A stretch of 60,422 nucleotides of DNA from contig NZ_CACVCC010000014.1 of the NCBI RefSeq assembly GCF_902729355.1, forward strand, positions 1-60,422, given 5' to 3'. Positions 17,397 to 26,369 of the stretch are shown here, piece by piece (the first letter of the stretch is position 1; each line of letters begins with the position of its first letter). The stretch is from Streptococcus sp. S784/96/1 (lineage in GTDB: Bacteria > Bacillota > Bacilli > Lactobacillales > Streptococcaceae). The notes under the pieces are model-generated. The model was not told the origin of the DNA. It made no database searches and saw nothing but the letters and a program-made list of their open reading frames with translations. A program made the position numbers and the translations under genes.

Positions 17397-18765
17397 AGAG
17401 TGGGTCAGAAGTCATGATATTGAAGTCTTGACTTCCCTTCGCTCTCTGATTTCTAAGCTCAGGCTGAAACTGTCTACTGGACACCTTCACTCCCACCTCC
17501 GCACAGCTCCAAAGGTCTGGGAGACCTTTGGAGGTTGGAAATAAGATGAACGACATTCATCACATTCGTATAGGATGGCCGCTAACGATTGCGTGGTACT
17601 AAAATAATCAAGTGGACTATTGTAGGTGGATGCTTGAAAATGAAAGAAGTGTCCAGTTGCAGACCTCCAATCAACCACTGCGTCAATCTGTTATTACTCT
17701 CAAAAAGAGAATGTTGAGATATTTTTATACGAAAACTTCAAAAAAGTACAAAACTTCCTCCCCTATGTTACAATATAGGCGAAAAATTTTTAGTTTTGGA
17801 TTGTTAGCTCGTCTCTAACAATCTTTTTTGTTGGCAAAATTCAGAATAAGTTAATTGATAGGACTCCCTTTTTGTCGTCTAGCCGCAAAGACAGCTTGAC
17901 AAAGGCACTTTTTTAGGTAAGCATTACCATGTCTTATTCGGCTACTTCATTTTTTACCAGCACTCTCATGATTTCCTGGACATAACCCAGCCCAGAACTG
18001 CCCATAATATCTTCAATGTAAGTTGTTAATTTGATTCCTCCTGATTGAAGAATGTTATGAATTCTGTTCACGTCACGATTACGAGTTTCAACTTGATGTT
18101 TCCGTTGACGTGTTAGTTCTCGTAATTCTTGAATCCTTTCGTCAGGAACAAAACTTCTTGGGAGCAGTCCGATACGAGTCAATTTGGCAATCCAGAAAGC
18201 ATCTTTTTTATCTGTTTTTTGACCAGGGATGGCTTTCATATGTGCTGGATTCGCTAAAATAAGCTCAAAGTCTTGACAGAGCGTATGCCAAACGGGTTTC
18301 CAATAGACTCCTGTACTTTCCATGCCAATAGCTTGTACTTGAAAAGATGTGAGAAAATCATGACATTGTTGTAAACCTTCTGTCGTTGTATCAAAGCGAG
18401 CCTCTTCACGTTTGGGACGAGTACTAGTGAGAGAGCCGTGTAAGATACAGACAGCTATCATAGCTTGGTGAATATCAATGCCAGCACAAGATGTATAGAT
18501 GATATCCATAGTCATTTCCACCTAACTAATGATGAGGACTTGTCTCTCTAATAGTAGTCGTATTTTTATACTCATGCTTCTTAGGCGATATTTTGGGATT
18601 CTCGTAGATAGAGTTGATTAGTTTGTCCCTCGATAGATTTTATCATTAAGTTATCAACCACAAAGCCCTCACTAAGAGTATAGCACTTAGCGAGGGCTTT
18701 GCCTATTGGTTGTCATTGTTTTGTGGGTGTGGGCTCCGCCATCGTGATGATTTGTCCCAGCCTCT
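17397..18765 (+). repeat. 450-bp dispersed repeat, copy interrupted by an IS110 remnant
   Basis: 17397-17739 and 18662-18765 match, in order and orientation, the uninterrupted copy at 38837-39286. The left end reads AGAGTGGGTCAGAAG and the right end TTTGTCCCAGCCTCT, imperfect inverted repeats of each other. Near the right end is a strong hairpin (AAAGCCCTCACTAAG / CTTAGCGAGGGCTTT). About 920 bp carrying the IS110 transposase remnant is inserted between GAAAACTTC and AAAGCCCTC. A degraded ORF start (MNDIHHIRIGWPLTI at about 17545) is shared by both copies. Confidence 0.75.
17934..18521 (-). pseudogene. IS110-family transposase remnant inside the dispersed repeat
   Basis: The ORF (195 codons) begins MEMTMDIIYTSCAGIDIHQA and holds the IS110 N-terminal DEDD domain: GMESTGVYWKP, NPAHMKAIPGQKTDKKDAFW. 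It breaks off after IEDIMGSSG. Immediately past its stop, another frame reads HGNAYLKKCLCQAVFAARRQ, the end of the C-terminal transposase domain, so an internal deletion plus a frameshift removed most of the second half. Normal length is about 400 aa. The full insert, about 17740-18661, is bounded by sequence of the 450-bp repeat. Confidence 0.8.
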
Positions 18766-18782
18766 TGATATTATTATTTCTA

Positions 18783-19940
18783 CTAAATTGTACCTTTTCT
18801 TAACATCGCAACCAGCAACCCACTTCCTAGAAGGATATTTAACACACCAAACAAGAGGAAGGCAAAGGTTATGTCTGTATTGATGGTGGACGCAGCTTGT
18901 AGAGCAAACGCTGCACCACCTCCTCCAAGACTACACCCAAGAAGTACAATTGTCGTTGCTGTGCCTAGTTGGTTAATGGAAAAGCTTTCGGAGACCTTAT
19001 GAAAAACAAAAGTAACTCCTAGGCTATAAACAAAACCGGTAAGGACTGCACCTACTCCTAATAACCATAGGGAGTGTGCTTGCCAAAGCAGGATCATTCC
19101 CAAACCAAAGATAAGGGGAACTAGCGATGAAAACCATTTGTTAACAACATGAATAATCTGACTAAAGACTAAACCAGAAAGAATGCCCATCAGCATCATT
19201 AAGGTGAGGATAAAGCTGGACTGGGTTGCTGTTCCCATGTCTAATTGTTCAACAACTAGGGGGATGCGTAGCATGTTTGCGGTATTAACTAAGATAATAA
19301 AACCTGCATAAGCAGCTAAACTGACAAGATAGACTAATTGTTTACCAGTTAGTTTTTCTTTCACTTCCTGCGCTGGTTCTTCAACAACTTCCTCTATTTT
19401 AGGAACAAAGAGAAGGTACATGGCTAACATCAACAGACCAAAAAGATAAATCAGATAAGCCTTAGACCATCCCAAAGTGAGGAATTGCCCTGCTAATAGG
19501 GTTAGGCTAGCTGATCCTAACACCTCTGAAGAACCACGTAACCCCAATACTTTGGTTTTTTCATCACCTTGGTAATGATGGCTAATGATATTAATGGCAT
19601 GGGCATTGATGAGCCCCACCCCAGTCCCCAAAACCAAACGTGAGATAAATAAGACACCATAATCTTGATTAAAAGCAGGTAAAGTACCACCAAAACTGAT
19701 TAGCAACAAACCTAGTATAATCGCTATACGCTCAGGTATGTGACGCAAAATAGGATTCAGTAATAATATGACTAAAATCATCAAGGAAGATAGTGAAAAC
19801 AGTTGTTCAACTTGTGAAACAGTGTAGCCTTGTTTCTGATAATAGGTTAGCATAGCTGGTAAGGCTGAGGAAACCGCAAATGGTGTGACTAGCATAAATG
19901 ATAGACCTAGCAAACTAATCTTTTTCATCATTTTTTTCAT
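18783..19940 (-). CDS. MFS transporter
   Basis: 385 aa with about 12 hydrophobic segments and a cytoplasmic loop near residues 185-200 (EEVVEEPAQEVKEKL). RLVLGTGVGLINAHAINIIS is the antiporter-like motif of drug/proton MFS carriers. The substrate is unknown. The start at 19940 follows AAGGAATGAAACA; a second ATG lies 4 codons in. It lies 11 bp after the threonine aldolase stop, so the two are probably co-transcribed. A fragment of a related transporter survives at 14961-15134. Confidence 0.8.
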   Translation of the reverse strand: MKKMMKKISLLGLSFMLVTPFAVSSALPAMLTYYQKQGYTVSQVEQLFSLSSLMILVILLLNPILRHIPERIAIILGLLLISFGGTLPAFNQDYGVLFISRLVLGTGVGLINAHAINIISHHYQGDEKTKVLGLRGSSEVLGSASLTLLAGQFLTLGWSKAYLIYLFGLLMLAMYLLFVPKIEEVVEEPAQEVKEKLTGKQLVYLVSLAAYAGFIILVNTANMLRIPLVVEQLDMGTATQSSFILTLMMLMGILSGLVFSQIIHVVNKWFSSLVPLIFGLGMILLWQAHSLWLLGVGAVLTGFVYSLGVTFVFHKVSESFSINQLGTATTIVLLGCSLGGGGAAFALQAASTINTDITFAFLLFGVLNILLGSGLLVAMLRKGTI

Positions 19941-19951
19941 TGTTTCATTCC

Positions 19952-20977
19952 TTATAATACTTCTGCAAGGGCATCTATGTCAGCCTGCGTCGTTGACCAG
20001 CTGGTCGCCAGACGAATCACCGTATGCTGGTCATCATATTTTTCCCAGAAACTGTAAACCACTGACTGACCTAGTTCTGTTAGCTTGTCATTTGCGACGA
20101 TTAAGAACTGCTGATTGGTCGGGCTTTCAAGATAGAAACGATAACATTTTTCTTTGAGTATGGTTTTGAGTTGTTCCGCATAGCCAACTGCCTCTCGCCC
20201 AATTTTCTCATAGAGATTATCTGTAAAGAAACGGTCAAATTGGACACCGAAAATACGACCTTTAGCCACCAGAGCACCGTGTTGTTTCACAATAGCTGTG
20301 AAGTGTTTGGGCATATTATTTTTCGTGAAAACGATGGCTTCACCAGCTAGGGCCCCAAGTTTTGTTCCACCGATGTAAAAAACATCGCAGAGCTCTGCTA
20401 TTGTTTCCAAAGACAAATCAGACGAAGAACTTCCCAAAGCATAACCTAGGCGTGCACCGTCCATAAATAAGGGAATATCATAAGAACGGCAAACCTCCGC
20501 CAAGGCAGCCAGCTCCTCATGGTTATAGAGGGTGCCATACTCAGTCGGATGAGAAATATAAACCATGCCTGGAAAGACCATATGCTCGTGATTGCCATCA
20601 GCGTAAAAATCCGCCAGATACTGTGCCACATCATCTGCTTTCAACTTACCAGCATCGTGCGGAAGAGTCAACACCTTATGTCCAGAAAATTCAATAGCAC
20701 CTGCTTCATGGGTGGCAACATGCCCTGTCTCAGCAGCAATGACCCCTTCGTAAGACTTGAGCAAACTATTGATAACCAATTGATTGGTCTGCGTCCCACC
20801 TGTCACAAACTGGATCTGTGCCTGAGGACAGACGCAGGTTTCACGAATCTTGTCAGCTGCACGCTGGGTGTAGCTATCCATGCCATAACCTGCCAAATTT
20901 TCGTCATTCGTTTCGATCAAGGCTTTTAATAACTCAGGGTGCACGCCTTCGTTGTAGTCATTTTCAAAATGTAACAT
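19952..20977 (-). CDS. ltaE: Low-specificity L-threonine aldolase
   Basis: 341 aa, a PLP enzyme that cleaves threonine to glycine and acetaldehyde. It begins MLHFENDYNEGVHPELLKAL. The PLP lysine is in FYIGGTKLGALAGEAIVF. FVTGGTQTNQLV, ETGHVATHEAGAIE and FMDGARLGYAL are family signatures. GAGAAACG precedes the ATG. The azlC-azlD pair lies upstream with a 15-bp gap, so azlC-azlD-ltaE-MFS may form one transcript concerned with amino acid metabolism and export. Confidence 0.93.
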   Translation of the reverse strand: MLHFENDYNEGVHPELLKALIETNDENLAGYGMDSYTQRAADKIRETCVCPQAQIQFVTGGTQTNQLVINSLLKSYEGVIAAETGHVATHEAGAIEFSGHKVLTLPHDAGKLKADDVAQYLADFYADGNHEHMVFPGMVYISHPTEYGTLYNHEELAALAEVCRSYDIPLFMDGARLGYALGSSSSDLSLETIAELCDVFYIGGTKLGALAGEAIVFTKNNMPKHFTAIVKQHGALVAKGRIFGVQFDRFFTDNLYEKIGREAVGYAEQLKTILKEKCYRFYLESPTNQQFLIVANDKLTELGQSVVYSFWEKYDDQHTVIRLATSWSTTQADIDALAEVL

Positions 20978-20992
20978 CGTTTCTCCTTTTTC

Positions 20993-21319
20993 CTAAAACA
21001 CTAGTCGCAGCACTGCCATGCAGATACAGCCGACCACTACGGTGACCATAACATTTTTAGTGCGTAACATAATGGCAAAAGTCGGTAGGACAGCTATCAG
21101 ATCCGCCCACTTGACCTGTGGCAAACGCCCCACTTCCACCGTGAAGACACTGGACAATAGCAGAGCAAAAATAATGGACACCGGCAGATAATTAAAGAAT
21201 TTGATGAGCTTATCTGGTAAGGTCACCACGCGCACTAAAGCATAAGGGAGAACCCTTGGAACCCAAGTCACCAGAGTTGCTAAGCCAATCGCTAATAAAA
21301 GATGGGTATTAGTCATCAA
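20993..21319 (-). CDS. azlD: AzlD family branched-chain amino acid export subunit
   Basis: 108 aa with about four membrane segments and the family start TWVPRVLPYALVR. AzlD is the small partner of AzlC in branched-chain amino acid export. The gene starts inside the end of azlC (11-bp overlap), so the two are translationally coupled. Confidence 0.88.
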   Translation of the reverse strand: MMTNTHLLLAIGLATLVTWVPRVLPYALVRVVTLPDKLIKFFNYLPVSIIFALLLSSVFTVEVGRLPQVKWADLIAVLPTFAIMLRTKNVMVTVVVGCICMAVLRLVF

Positions 21320-22010
21320 TCATCACCCCCACTGTACAAGCCGTAATCGTTGCTAACAGCACTGCTAAAGAACCTGTTATCACCATTGACGATGTCAAAT
21401 AAGTCACTGTAACCACAGCCAGTAACACCCCAATTTTCTTAAAAGGTAATCGATTGACAAGACTGGTCAACTGACCTGTAAAAATCGCTACAAACATAGC
21501 TATTAGAGCAAAATCAATTCCTAATACTGCTGGATTAGGAAGTAGATTCCCAAGAACAGCTCCTAAAACGGTTGATAGACACCAAACCAGATAGCTAGCA
21601 AAATTATTGCCGTACATCCACATCGGACTGACTGTGGTTAACCCATTTTTCAGCTCTGCCCCAAGCAGGACACTGTAACTTTCATCAGTCATAAAGGAAC
21701 CAATCAGCAGTTGCTGTAATAAACTCGCCTTAGGAAACAAGGTTGCCGTGTGCAAGTTCATCAAAAAGTGACGAAGATTCGTGAGAAATACCGTTAGGGC
21801 AATACTAGACAGCTCTGCCTTCGCCAACAAAAGCGCGCAAAGCACAAACTGCCCTGACCCTGAATAAATCAAAAGACTGGTCAATAATGTCTCCATAGGA
21901 GTCAAGCCCGTTTCGCTCGCTACGATACCAAAAGCTATCCCTATGGATAGGTAGCCCAACATGGTGGGGATGGCTGCACGCACTCCCAACCGTAAATCCT
22001 GTCCTTTCAT
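21309..22010 (-). CDS. azlC: AzlC family branched-chain amino acid permease
   Basis: 233 aa. The start MKGQDLRLGVRAAIPTMLGY, the GIAFGIVASETGLTPMET segment and NLRHFLMN are typical of AzlC. Six to seven membrane helices. It exports branched-chain amino acids with AzlD and may confer resistance to analogues. First gene of the apparent azlC-azlD-ltaE-MFS unit; its ATG follows GAGAGGATG-rich sequence. A terminator at 22052-22080 insulates it from the regulator pair upstream. Confidence 0.9.
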   Translation of the reverse strand: MKGQDLRLGVRAAIPTMLGYLSIGIAFGIVASETGLTPMETLLTSLLIYSGSGQFVLCALLLAKAELSSIALTVFLTNLRHFLMNLHTATLFPKASLLQQLLIGSFMTDESYSVLLGAELKNGLTTVSPMWMYGNNFASYLVWCLSTVLGAVLGNLLPNPAVLGIDFALIAMFVAIFTGQLTSLVNRLPFKKIGVLLAVVTVTYLTSSMVITGSLAVLLATITACTVGVMIDD

Positions 22011-22051
22011 CCTCTCTCCTCATTTCTCTGTAGTTCTGATTATTTTACCAC

Positions 22052-22080
22052 AAAGAAAAAGGCTTGGGAAGGACCAAGCC
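22052..22080 (-). terminator. Terminator after the LytTR/LiaF-like operon
   Basis: On the minus strand GGCTTGG pairs with CCAAGCC around TCCTTC and is followed by TTTTTCTTT. It ends transcripts of the 22085-23241 gene pair. Confidence 0.85.
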
Positions 22081-22084
22081 GAGA

Positions 22085-22792
22085 TTAAATAAAGATAATA
22101 TTAAGGGTACTAAAAACGAAGTCTCCAGTAATATAGAGGGTTTTATCTGCGGTTTCTCCCGATGGGGTATAACCGATGCGGCTAAACACTTGATCTCCTT
22201 GAAATTCTAAATGCCAGTTTTTGGGAATATACAACGTCACGGATGAAAATATCGCATCACCGGAAAAGACCGCAGAATCTGTCATCATATTGGCATTGTC
22301 AAAATAAATAGTCGTTGTGCCAAATACCGTATCGCCACTCACATCAGAAAACTCATCATTGATATAACGGGTAGATTTTCCAAAAACCGTATCACTATCA
22401 AAGCTAGAAACTCTGGTCATAGACTTATCAGTTGTCCACCCCCAAACTTTTTGCTTTCCATCTACACTCCGATAATAACTTGGTTTTCCAGGGAACTTAT
22501 TCGGTTGAAAAAGTAGCTTCACTCCTAAATAACAAAATATCCCAATGAGAATGATTGAACCATTTCCCAAGGTGGTAAATGAAAAATGCTCATTCACTAG
22601 TAATAAACACCACGTTCCGAATAGAAAGCTACCTCCCAAGCTTTTCTTAACCAAACTGTGGCAGAAAAAGTAAAACAAGATGCCAAACCACACCAAGCTC
22701 CCCAATGGTATGGTTAGCTTGGGAAGATAGTCTTGAAAAAGGATAGCTGCTGCCACTGCAAAACTTGCTAAAGCTAATACTGTTTTTTTCAT
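22085..22792 (-). CDS. LiaF-like membrane protein, partner of a LytTR regulator
   Basis: 235 aa. Four hydrophobic segments in the first 95 residues are followed by a cytosolic beta-rich domain with repeated VFG/VFS-x-x-T-x-Y units (SDTVFGKSTRYI, GDTVFGTTTIYF, GDAIFSSVTLYI), the LiaF/YvqF-type C-terminal fold. LiaF proteins restrain envelope-stress regulators. The gene starts 5 bp after the LytTR regulator's stop. In LytTR regulatory systems of streptococci, a downstream membrane protein holds its LytTR partner inactive. I infer the same role here. Confidence 0.75.
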   Translation of the reverse strand: MKKTVLALASFAVAAAILFQDYLPKLTIPLGSLVWFGILFYFFCHSLVKKSLGGSFLFGTWCLLLVNEHFSFTTLGNGSIILIGIFCYLGVKLLFQPNKFPGKPSYYRSVDGKQKVWGWTTDKSMTRVSSFDSDTVFGKSTRYINDEFSDVSGDTVFGTTTIYFDNANMMTDSAVFSGDAIFSSVTLYIPKNWHLEFQGDQVFSRIGYTPSGETADKTLYITGDFVFSTLNIIFI

Positions 22793-22797
22793 TTTCC

Positions 22798-23241
22798 TTA
22801 CCTCAATTCTTGTAATTTTTCTTTTAATAAGTGATAGTAATGTCGTGAGACATAGACCTGCTTATGACTATCGTAAAACCGTATCATGCTCCCTGAAAAG
22901 GATTTATCAAGAGAATAGATTTTGCGTGTGTTGGCAATACTGGCCTTAGCAATACGACAAAAATAGTTAGGCAAATAATCTTCCAGCTCGTACAATTTTA
23001 GCTTAACTTCATAGGCATTATCTTTGGTATGCCCGTAAATCTTACCACCATCAGTCTCAAAGAAGATAACCTCTCCCACATCAATAAAATACTCACTGTT
23101 GCCTTTATAAAAGATTAGCGGAGGCCTTGTCAACTGGCTGAGCAGTTGCTGCATTTGCTCAATCTCAGCTGATAATTTAGGCGTACGGATAATCACTTCC
23201 GCATCGGTCAAACTGTCATCCAATTCAATCGTGATCTTCAT
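22798..23241 (-). CDS. LytTR-family DNA-binding regulator without receiver domain
   Basis: 147 aa. About 45 N-terminal residues (MKITIELDDSLTDAEVIIRT) are followed by a LytTR domain: YFIDVGEVIFFETDGGKIYG, YELEDYLPNYFCRIAKASIAN and the end FYDSHKQVYVSRHYYHLLKE. No phospho-receiver domain is present, so control must come from another protein, probably the LiaF-like partner encoded next. GGGGAGGAGTAGGAG precedes the ATG. Two direct repeats upstream of the promoter suggest it activates its own operon. Confidence 0.85.
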   Translation of the reverse strand: MKITIELDDSLTDAEVIIRTPKLSAEIEQMQQLLSQLTRPPLIFYKGNSEYFIDVGEVIFFETDGGKIYGHTKDNAYEVKLKLYELEDYLPNYFCRIAKASIANTRKIYSLDKSFSGSMIRFYDSHKQVYVSRHYYHLLKEKLQELR

Positions 23242-23269
23242 CTCCTACTCCTCCCCTTTTGATAGTCTC

Positions 23270-23337
23270 ATTATAACAAGCTGACGTTGAAAAACAAGAG
23301 CTTTTCAGTAAGTGGTTGATTTTGAGCCTTAAGTGGT
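23270..23337 (-). promoter_or_regulatory. Promoter with 21-bp-spaced direct repeats for the LytTR operon
   Basis: On the minus strand: TATAAT (23275-23270), 16 bp upstream TTGTTT (23297-23292), and further upstream two exact copies of ACCACTTA (23337-23330 and 23316-23309) spaced 21 bp start to start. Two-turn spacing just upstream of a -35 box is the usual arrangement of LytTR activator sites. Confidence 0.6.
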
Positions 23338-23340
23338 AAA

Positions 23341-23370
23341 TAAAAGAACCCGAGTTTCCTCGAGTTCTTC
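23341..23370 (-). terminator. Terminator after the EntA-type immunity gene
   Basis: On the minus strand GAAGAACTCGAG pairs with CTCGGGTTCTTTT around GAAA. It ends the 24731-23379 transcript and sits just upstream of the LytTR operon's direct repeats. Confidence 0.75.
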
Positions 23371-23378
23371 TGTAACAA

Positions 23379-23684
23379 TTAAGCTTGACCACCAAACAAA
23401 CCACCTAAAATTTGTGTGGTAGCAATTGTTCCTCTATATTTTTGTAATATTTTTTGACTGGCATTTGCTAAATCCGTAATCGTTTTAGGGGCATCATATT
23501 TATGTGCCATCAAATACCACGACAAACTTTGACCTAATTTACTAAAAACAAGATTTTCCGGTTCATTTTTATCTAAATCAGCTTTTGCATCTAAACACAC
23601 TTGATAGAGTTCCTTATCCTTGGCAACTTCCTTATCCAAAAGAGCATTGTACAATAACTCTATAACATCCTGATAGTTCGCCAT
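23379..23684 (-). CDS. Enterocin A-type bacteriocin immunity protein
   Basis: 101 aa from MANYQDVIELLYNALL. The ATG at 23684 lies 9 bp after a GAGG; the frame also has an ATG five codons earlier (23699) with poorer spacing. Mostly helical, with SKLGQSLSWYLMAHKY and DLANASQKILQKYRGTIATT, resembling the four-helix EntA-immunity family, which shields the mannose PTS from class IIa bacteriocins. No bacteriocin gene is visible nearby, so it would act as an orphan immunity gene. It follows the AIM24-like gene by about 24 bp. Confidence 0.65.
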   Translation of the reverse strand: MANYQDVIELLYNALLDKEVAKDKELYQVCLDAKADLDKNEPENLVFSKLGQSLSWYLMAHKYDAPKTITDLANASQKILQKYRGTIATTQILGGLFGGQA

Positions 23685-23708
23685 TCTATATGACCTCATT
23701 CTAAATTA

Positions 23709-24731
23709 TTATGAATTATTTCCTGTGATAATATAGCTTTGCAATTGTTCGGCAAACTGTTGTAAATTAAGGCTTTGGATATAAATTTCACCATAGCCAG
23801 AGAAGGTATTGACCACGCCCTCACCAGTACCGATGGACTGCATAAAGCCATTTTCAAGGTGAATATCATAGTCAAGGTCACGGCTCCAGGCCACGACATG
23901 GGCATTGTCAATCGTGATACTTTCTCCATTTAAAACAAGCTTTTTAATAGAACCAAAACTATTAGCAAGGAGGGTTCCTTCACCTTCAGTCGTCATAACA
24001 AAAAGTCCACCTTGGCCCCCGAATAAGGCACGGCCAACAGATTGGCGCTCCATTTTATAATGGGCTGAGCCATCTAAGGCAAGAAAGGCACCGTCATTAA
24101 GACGATATTGCTTCGCACCAAGTTCCAAAGCAATCACTTGACCTGGAGTTGATGGCGCAAGGGCCAATTTCCCGTCAGCACCATTAGATACCGCCTGAGT
24201 GATAAACATTGACTCACCAGATACCATTGAGCGTCCAAGTGCTCCGACCAATTTACCTAGACCTGAACCACGCCCATTTAAGCGAGTGTTCAATGACACA
24301 CTAGGACTATGATAAACCATACTACCTTGCTGAATATAAGCAGACTCTCCAGCTTCCAAGACAATTTCAACTAACTGAAGCCATTTCACATGCTTCTGAG
24401 TCCAGGTCCAGTGACTAGCACTGTTTGTATATCGAAACTCATGGCGAAGACAGAAGGCTAAAATCTGTTGCTTGATTTTCTTGAGAGCCAATTGATGGTC
24501 TGTCCTCATTCGGATATACTCTTTGACTTGTTTATCCTCTGCCGTTGGAATATGGACGGGACTATAACTTCTAAAAGCCAGAGTCTTAGCAATGGTCGCT
24601 GCATCTTTTTTATCGGTTTTGACACGTCTGCGACCTTCAATCATGATAGTTGTTGGTGTCATGACAACACAAGGAATCCCTTGAGCTGGTGATACAAGGT
24701 AAACCACAGAGAACCTCTGCCTTTTCTCCAT
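23709..24731 (-). CDS. Chimeric ORF: IS110 transposase fragment fused in frame to AIM24-family protein
   Basis: 340 codons. Residues about 1-119 (TDKKDAATIAKTLAFRSYSP, ..HWTWTQKHVKWLQ) are part of an IS110-type transposase. Residues about 120-340 are an AIM24/DUF124 protein lacking only its first dozen residues (VEIVLEAGESAYIQQGSMVY, GRGSGLGKLVGALGRS, GLFVMTTEGEGTLL, FSGYGEIYIQSLN). The junction near 24374 falls where AIM24 proteins usually read ..PIVEI.LEAGES. The beta-helical AIM24 part appears complete apart from the first strand. A stable chimera is possible but the start codon used is uncertain. Confidence 0.75.
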   Translation of the reverse strand: MEKRQRFSVVYLVSPAQGIPCVVMTPTTIMIEGRRRVKTDKKDAATIAKTLAFRSYSPVHIPTAEDKQVKEYIRMRTDHQLALKKIKQQILAFCLRHEFRYTNSASHWTWTQKHVKWLQLVEIVLEAGESAYIQQGSMVYHSPSVSLNTRLNGRGSGLGKLVGALGRSMVSGESMFITQAVSNGADGKLALAPSTPGQVIALELGAKQYRLNDGAFLALDGSAHYKMERQSVGRALFGGQGGLFVMTTEGEGTLLANSFGSIKKLVLNGESITIDNAHVVAWSRDLDYDIHLENGFMQSIGTGEGVVNTFSGYGEIYIQSLNLQQFAEQLQSYIITGNNS

Positions 24732-24889
24732 AAAGTCGTCGTAATTCTTGGATATAGTTCACGATGCAAGTGACATTAGCCTCAACAGTGAGGATGTTTG
24801 ACTTGATTTGCCATCATATCATAGTAGCAGAGTGAAAAACTTTCTTTGTGACCATCCATTCCGATAAAAAGTGTGGTAAAATGAAACAT
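24375..24889 (-). pseudogene. IS110-family transposase 5' fragment
   Basis: A minus-strand ATG at 24889 follows GGAGGTCTTAT and encodes MFHFTTLFIGMDGHKESFSL, the IS110 N-terminus, then breaks by frameshift near 24790. The frame resumes as CIVNYIQELRRLYGEKAE and then TDKKDAATIAKTLAF, reaching the AIM24 junction at about 24374. Only about 170 residues of the usual 400 or so remain. It carries a good ribosome-binding site, so its own expression signals may drive the AIM24 part. Confidence 0.75.
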
Positions 24890-25005
24890 ATAAGACCTCC
24901 AATTGAGTGTGGTAATTCCTGTTAGAAATTGATTGTTTTTTTATTCTAGTGTACAGGTAAATCCACGAGATATCAACTGGGGGTCTTTACATATTGTCTA
25001 TAACA

Positions 25006-26367
25006 TTATCCAAACACTTTTTTCAAGACTTCACCTACCGTCATCACACCGATAACCTCAATACCATTGGGGACTTGAATGCCTTGAAGAGAATTTTTAG
25101 GAGCATAGATTTTGGTGAAACCTAATTTTGCAGCTTCGTTGATGCGTTGCTCGATACGCGTGACACGGCGGATTTCCCCTGTCAAACCAATCTCACCGAT
25201 GAAAGCCTCTTGAGGATTGGTTGGTTTTTCTTTGTAGCTAGAGGCAATGGCTACCGCTACCGCAAGGTCAATAGCTGGTTCATCCAGTTTTACTCCACCA
25301 GCAGACTTGAGGTAGGCATCTTGGTTTTGTAATAACAGCCCTGCTCTTTTTTCCAAAACAGCCATAATGAGACTGACACGGTTAAAATCCAAACCCGTTG
25401 TCGTCCGCTTAGCATTACCAAAAACGGTGGGTGTTACTAAAGCCTGAACCTCTGCTAGGATTGGACGAGTCCCCTCCATCGTCACGACAATCGCAGATCC
25501 TGTTGCGCCATCCAAACGTTCTTCTAGGAAAACTTGGCTAGGATTTAACACTTCGACAAGCCCACCAGATTGCATTTCAAAAATACCGATTTCATTGGTT
25601 GAGCCAAAACGATTTTTTACTGCTCTTAGGATACGAAAAGTATGGTGACGTTCCCCTTCAAAATAAAGAACCGTATCCACCATATGCTCAAGCATACGAG
25701 GTCCCGCAAGAGTTCCTTCCTTGGTGACATGCCCCACAATAAAAGTGGCAATGTTATTGGTCTTAGCCAACTGCATAAGTTCTGCAGTTACCTCACGAAC
25801 CTGTGATACAGAACCTTGCACACTTGTCACCTCTGGGCTCATAATGGTCTGAATAGAATCAATAATCAGAAAATCAGGCTGAATCTTTTCAATCTCAGCT
25901 CGGATGCTCTGCATATTGGTCTCTGCATAGAGATAAAATTCATTATCGATATCCCCTAAGCGTTCACTTCGCAGCTTAATCTGCTCTGCTGATTCTTCCC
26001 CAGAAACGTATAGAACCGTCCCTTTGTTAGCTAGCTGAGTTGAAACCTGCAAGAGCAAGGTCGATTTTCCGATACCCGGGTCACCACCAATAAGGACAAG
26101 GCTTCCAGGAACGACACCGCCCCCAAGGACACGGTTAAATTCATCCATATCAGTCTTGGTACGAGCATAGTTGATGGAGCTGACATCTTTTAGCTTTGTC
26201 GGTTTGGTTTTTTCACCAGTCAAGCTGATGCGGGCATTTTTAACCTCAGCGACTTCTACTTCTTCGACAAAGGAGGTCCAAGCGGAACAATTTGGGCAGC
26301 GCCCTAAATATTTAGGAGAATGGTAGCCACACTCCTGACAGATAAAATTTGATTTTTTCTTAGCCAT
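25006..26367 (-). CDS. radA: DNA repair protein RadA
   Basis: 453 aa, full length. It starts with a C4 zinc finger ([18 protein letters not shown]), then the RecA-like ATPase with Walker [13 protein letters not shown] and the RadA-specific [15 protein letters not shown], and a C-terminal Lon-protease-like domain. RadA drives branch migration during recombination and natural transformation. It begins 2 bp after the dut stop. Upstream, dut is probably co-transcribed. Confidence 0.97.
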   Translation of the reverse strand: MAKKKSNFICQECGYHSPKYLGRCPNCSAWTSFVEEVEVAEVKNARISLTGEKTKPTKLKDVSSINYARTKTDMDEFNRVLGGGVVPGSLVLIGGDPGIGKSTLLLQVSTQLANKGTVLYVSGEESAEQIKLRSERLGDIDNEFYLYAETNMQSIRAEIEKIQPDFLIIDSIQTIMSPEVTSVQGSVSQVREVTAELMQLAKTNNIATFIVGHVTKEGTLAGPRMLEHMVDTVLYFEGERHHTFRILRAVKNRFGSTNEIGIFEMQSGGLVEVLNPSQVFLEERLDGATGSAIVVTMEGTRPILAEVQALVTPTVFGNAKRTTTGLDFNRVSLIMAVLEKRAGLLLQNQDAYLKSAGGVKLDEPAIDLAVAVAIASSYKEKPTNPQEAFIGEIGLTGEIRRVTRIEQRINEAAKLGFTKIYAPKNSLQGIQVPNGIEVIGVMTVGEVLKKVFG

Positions 26368-26369
26368 AC

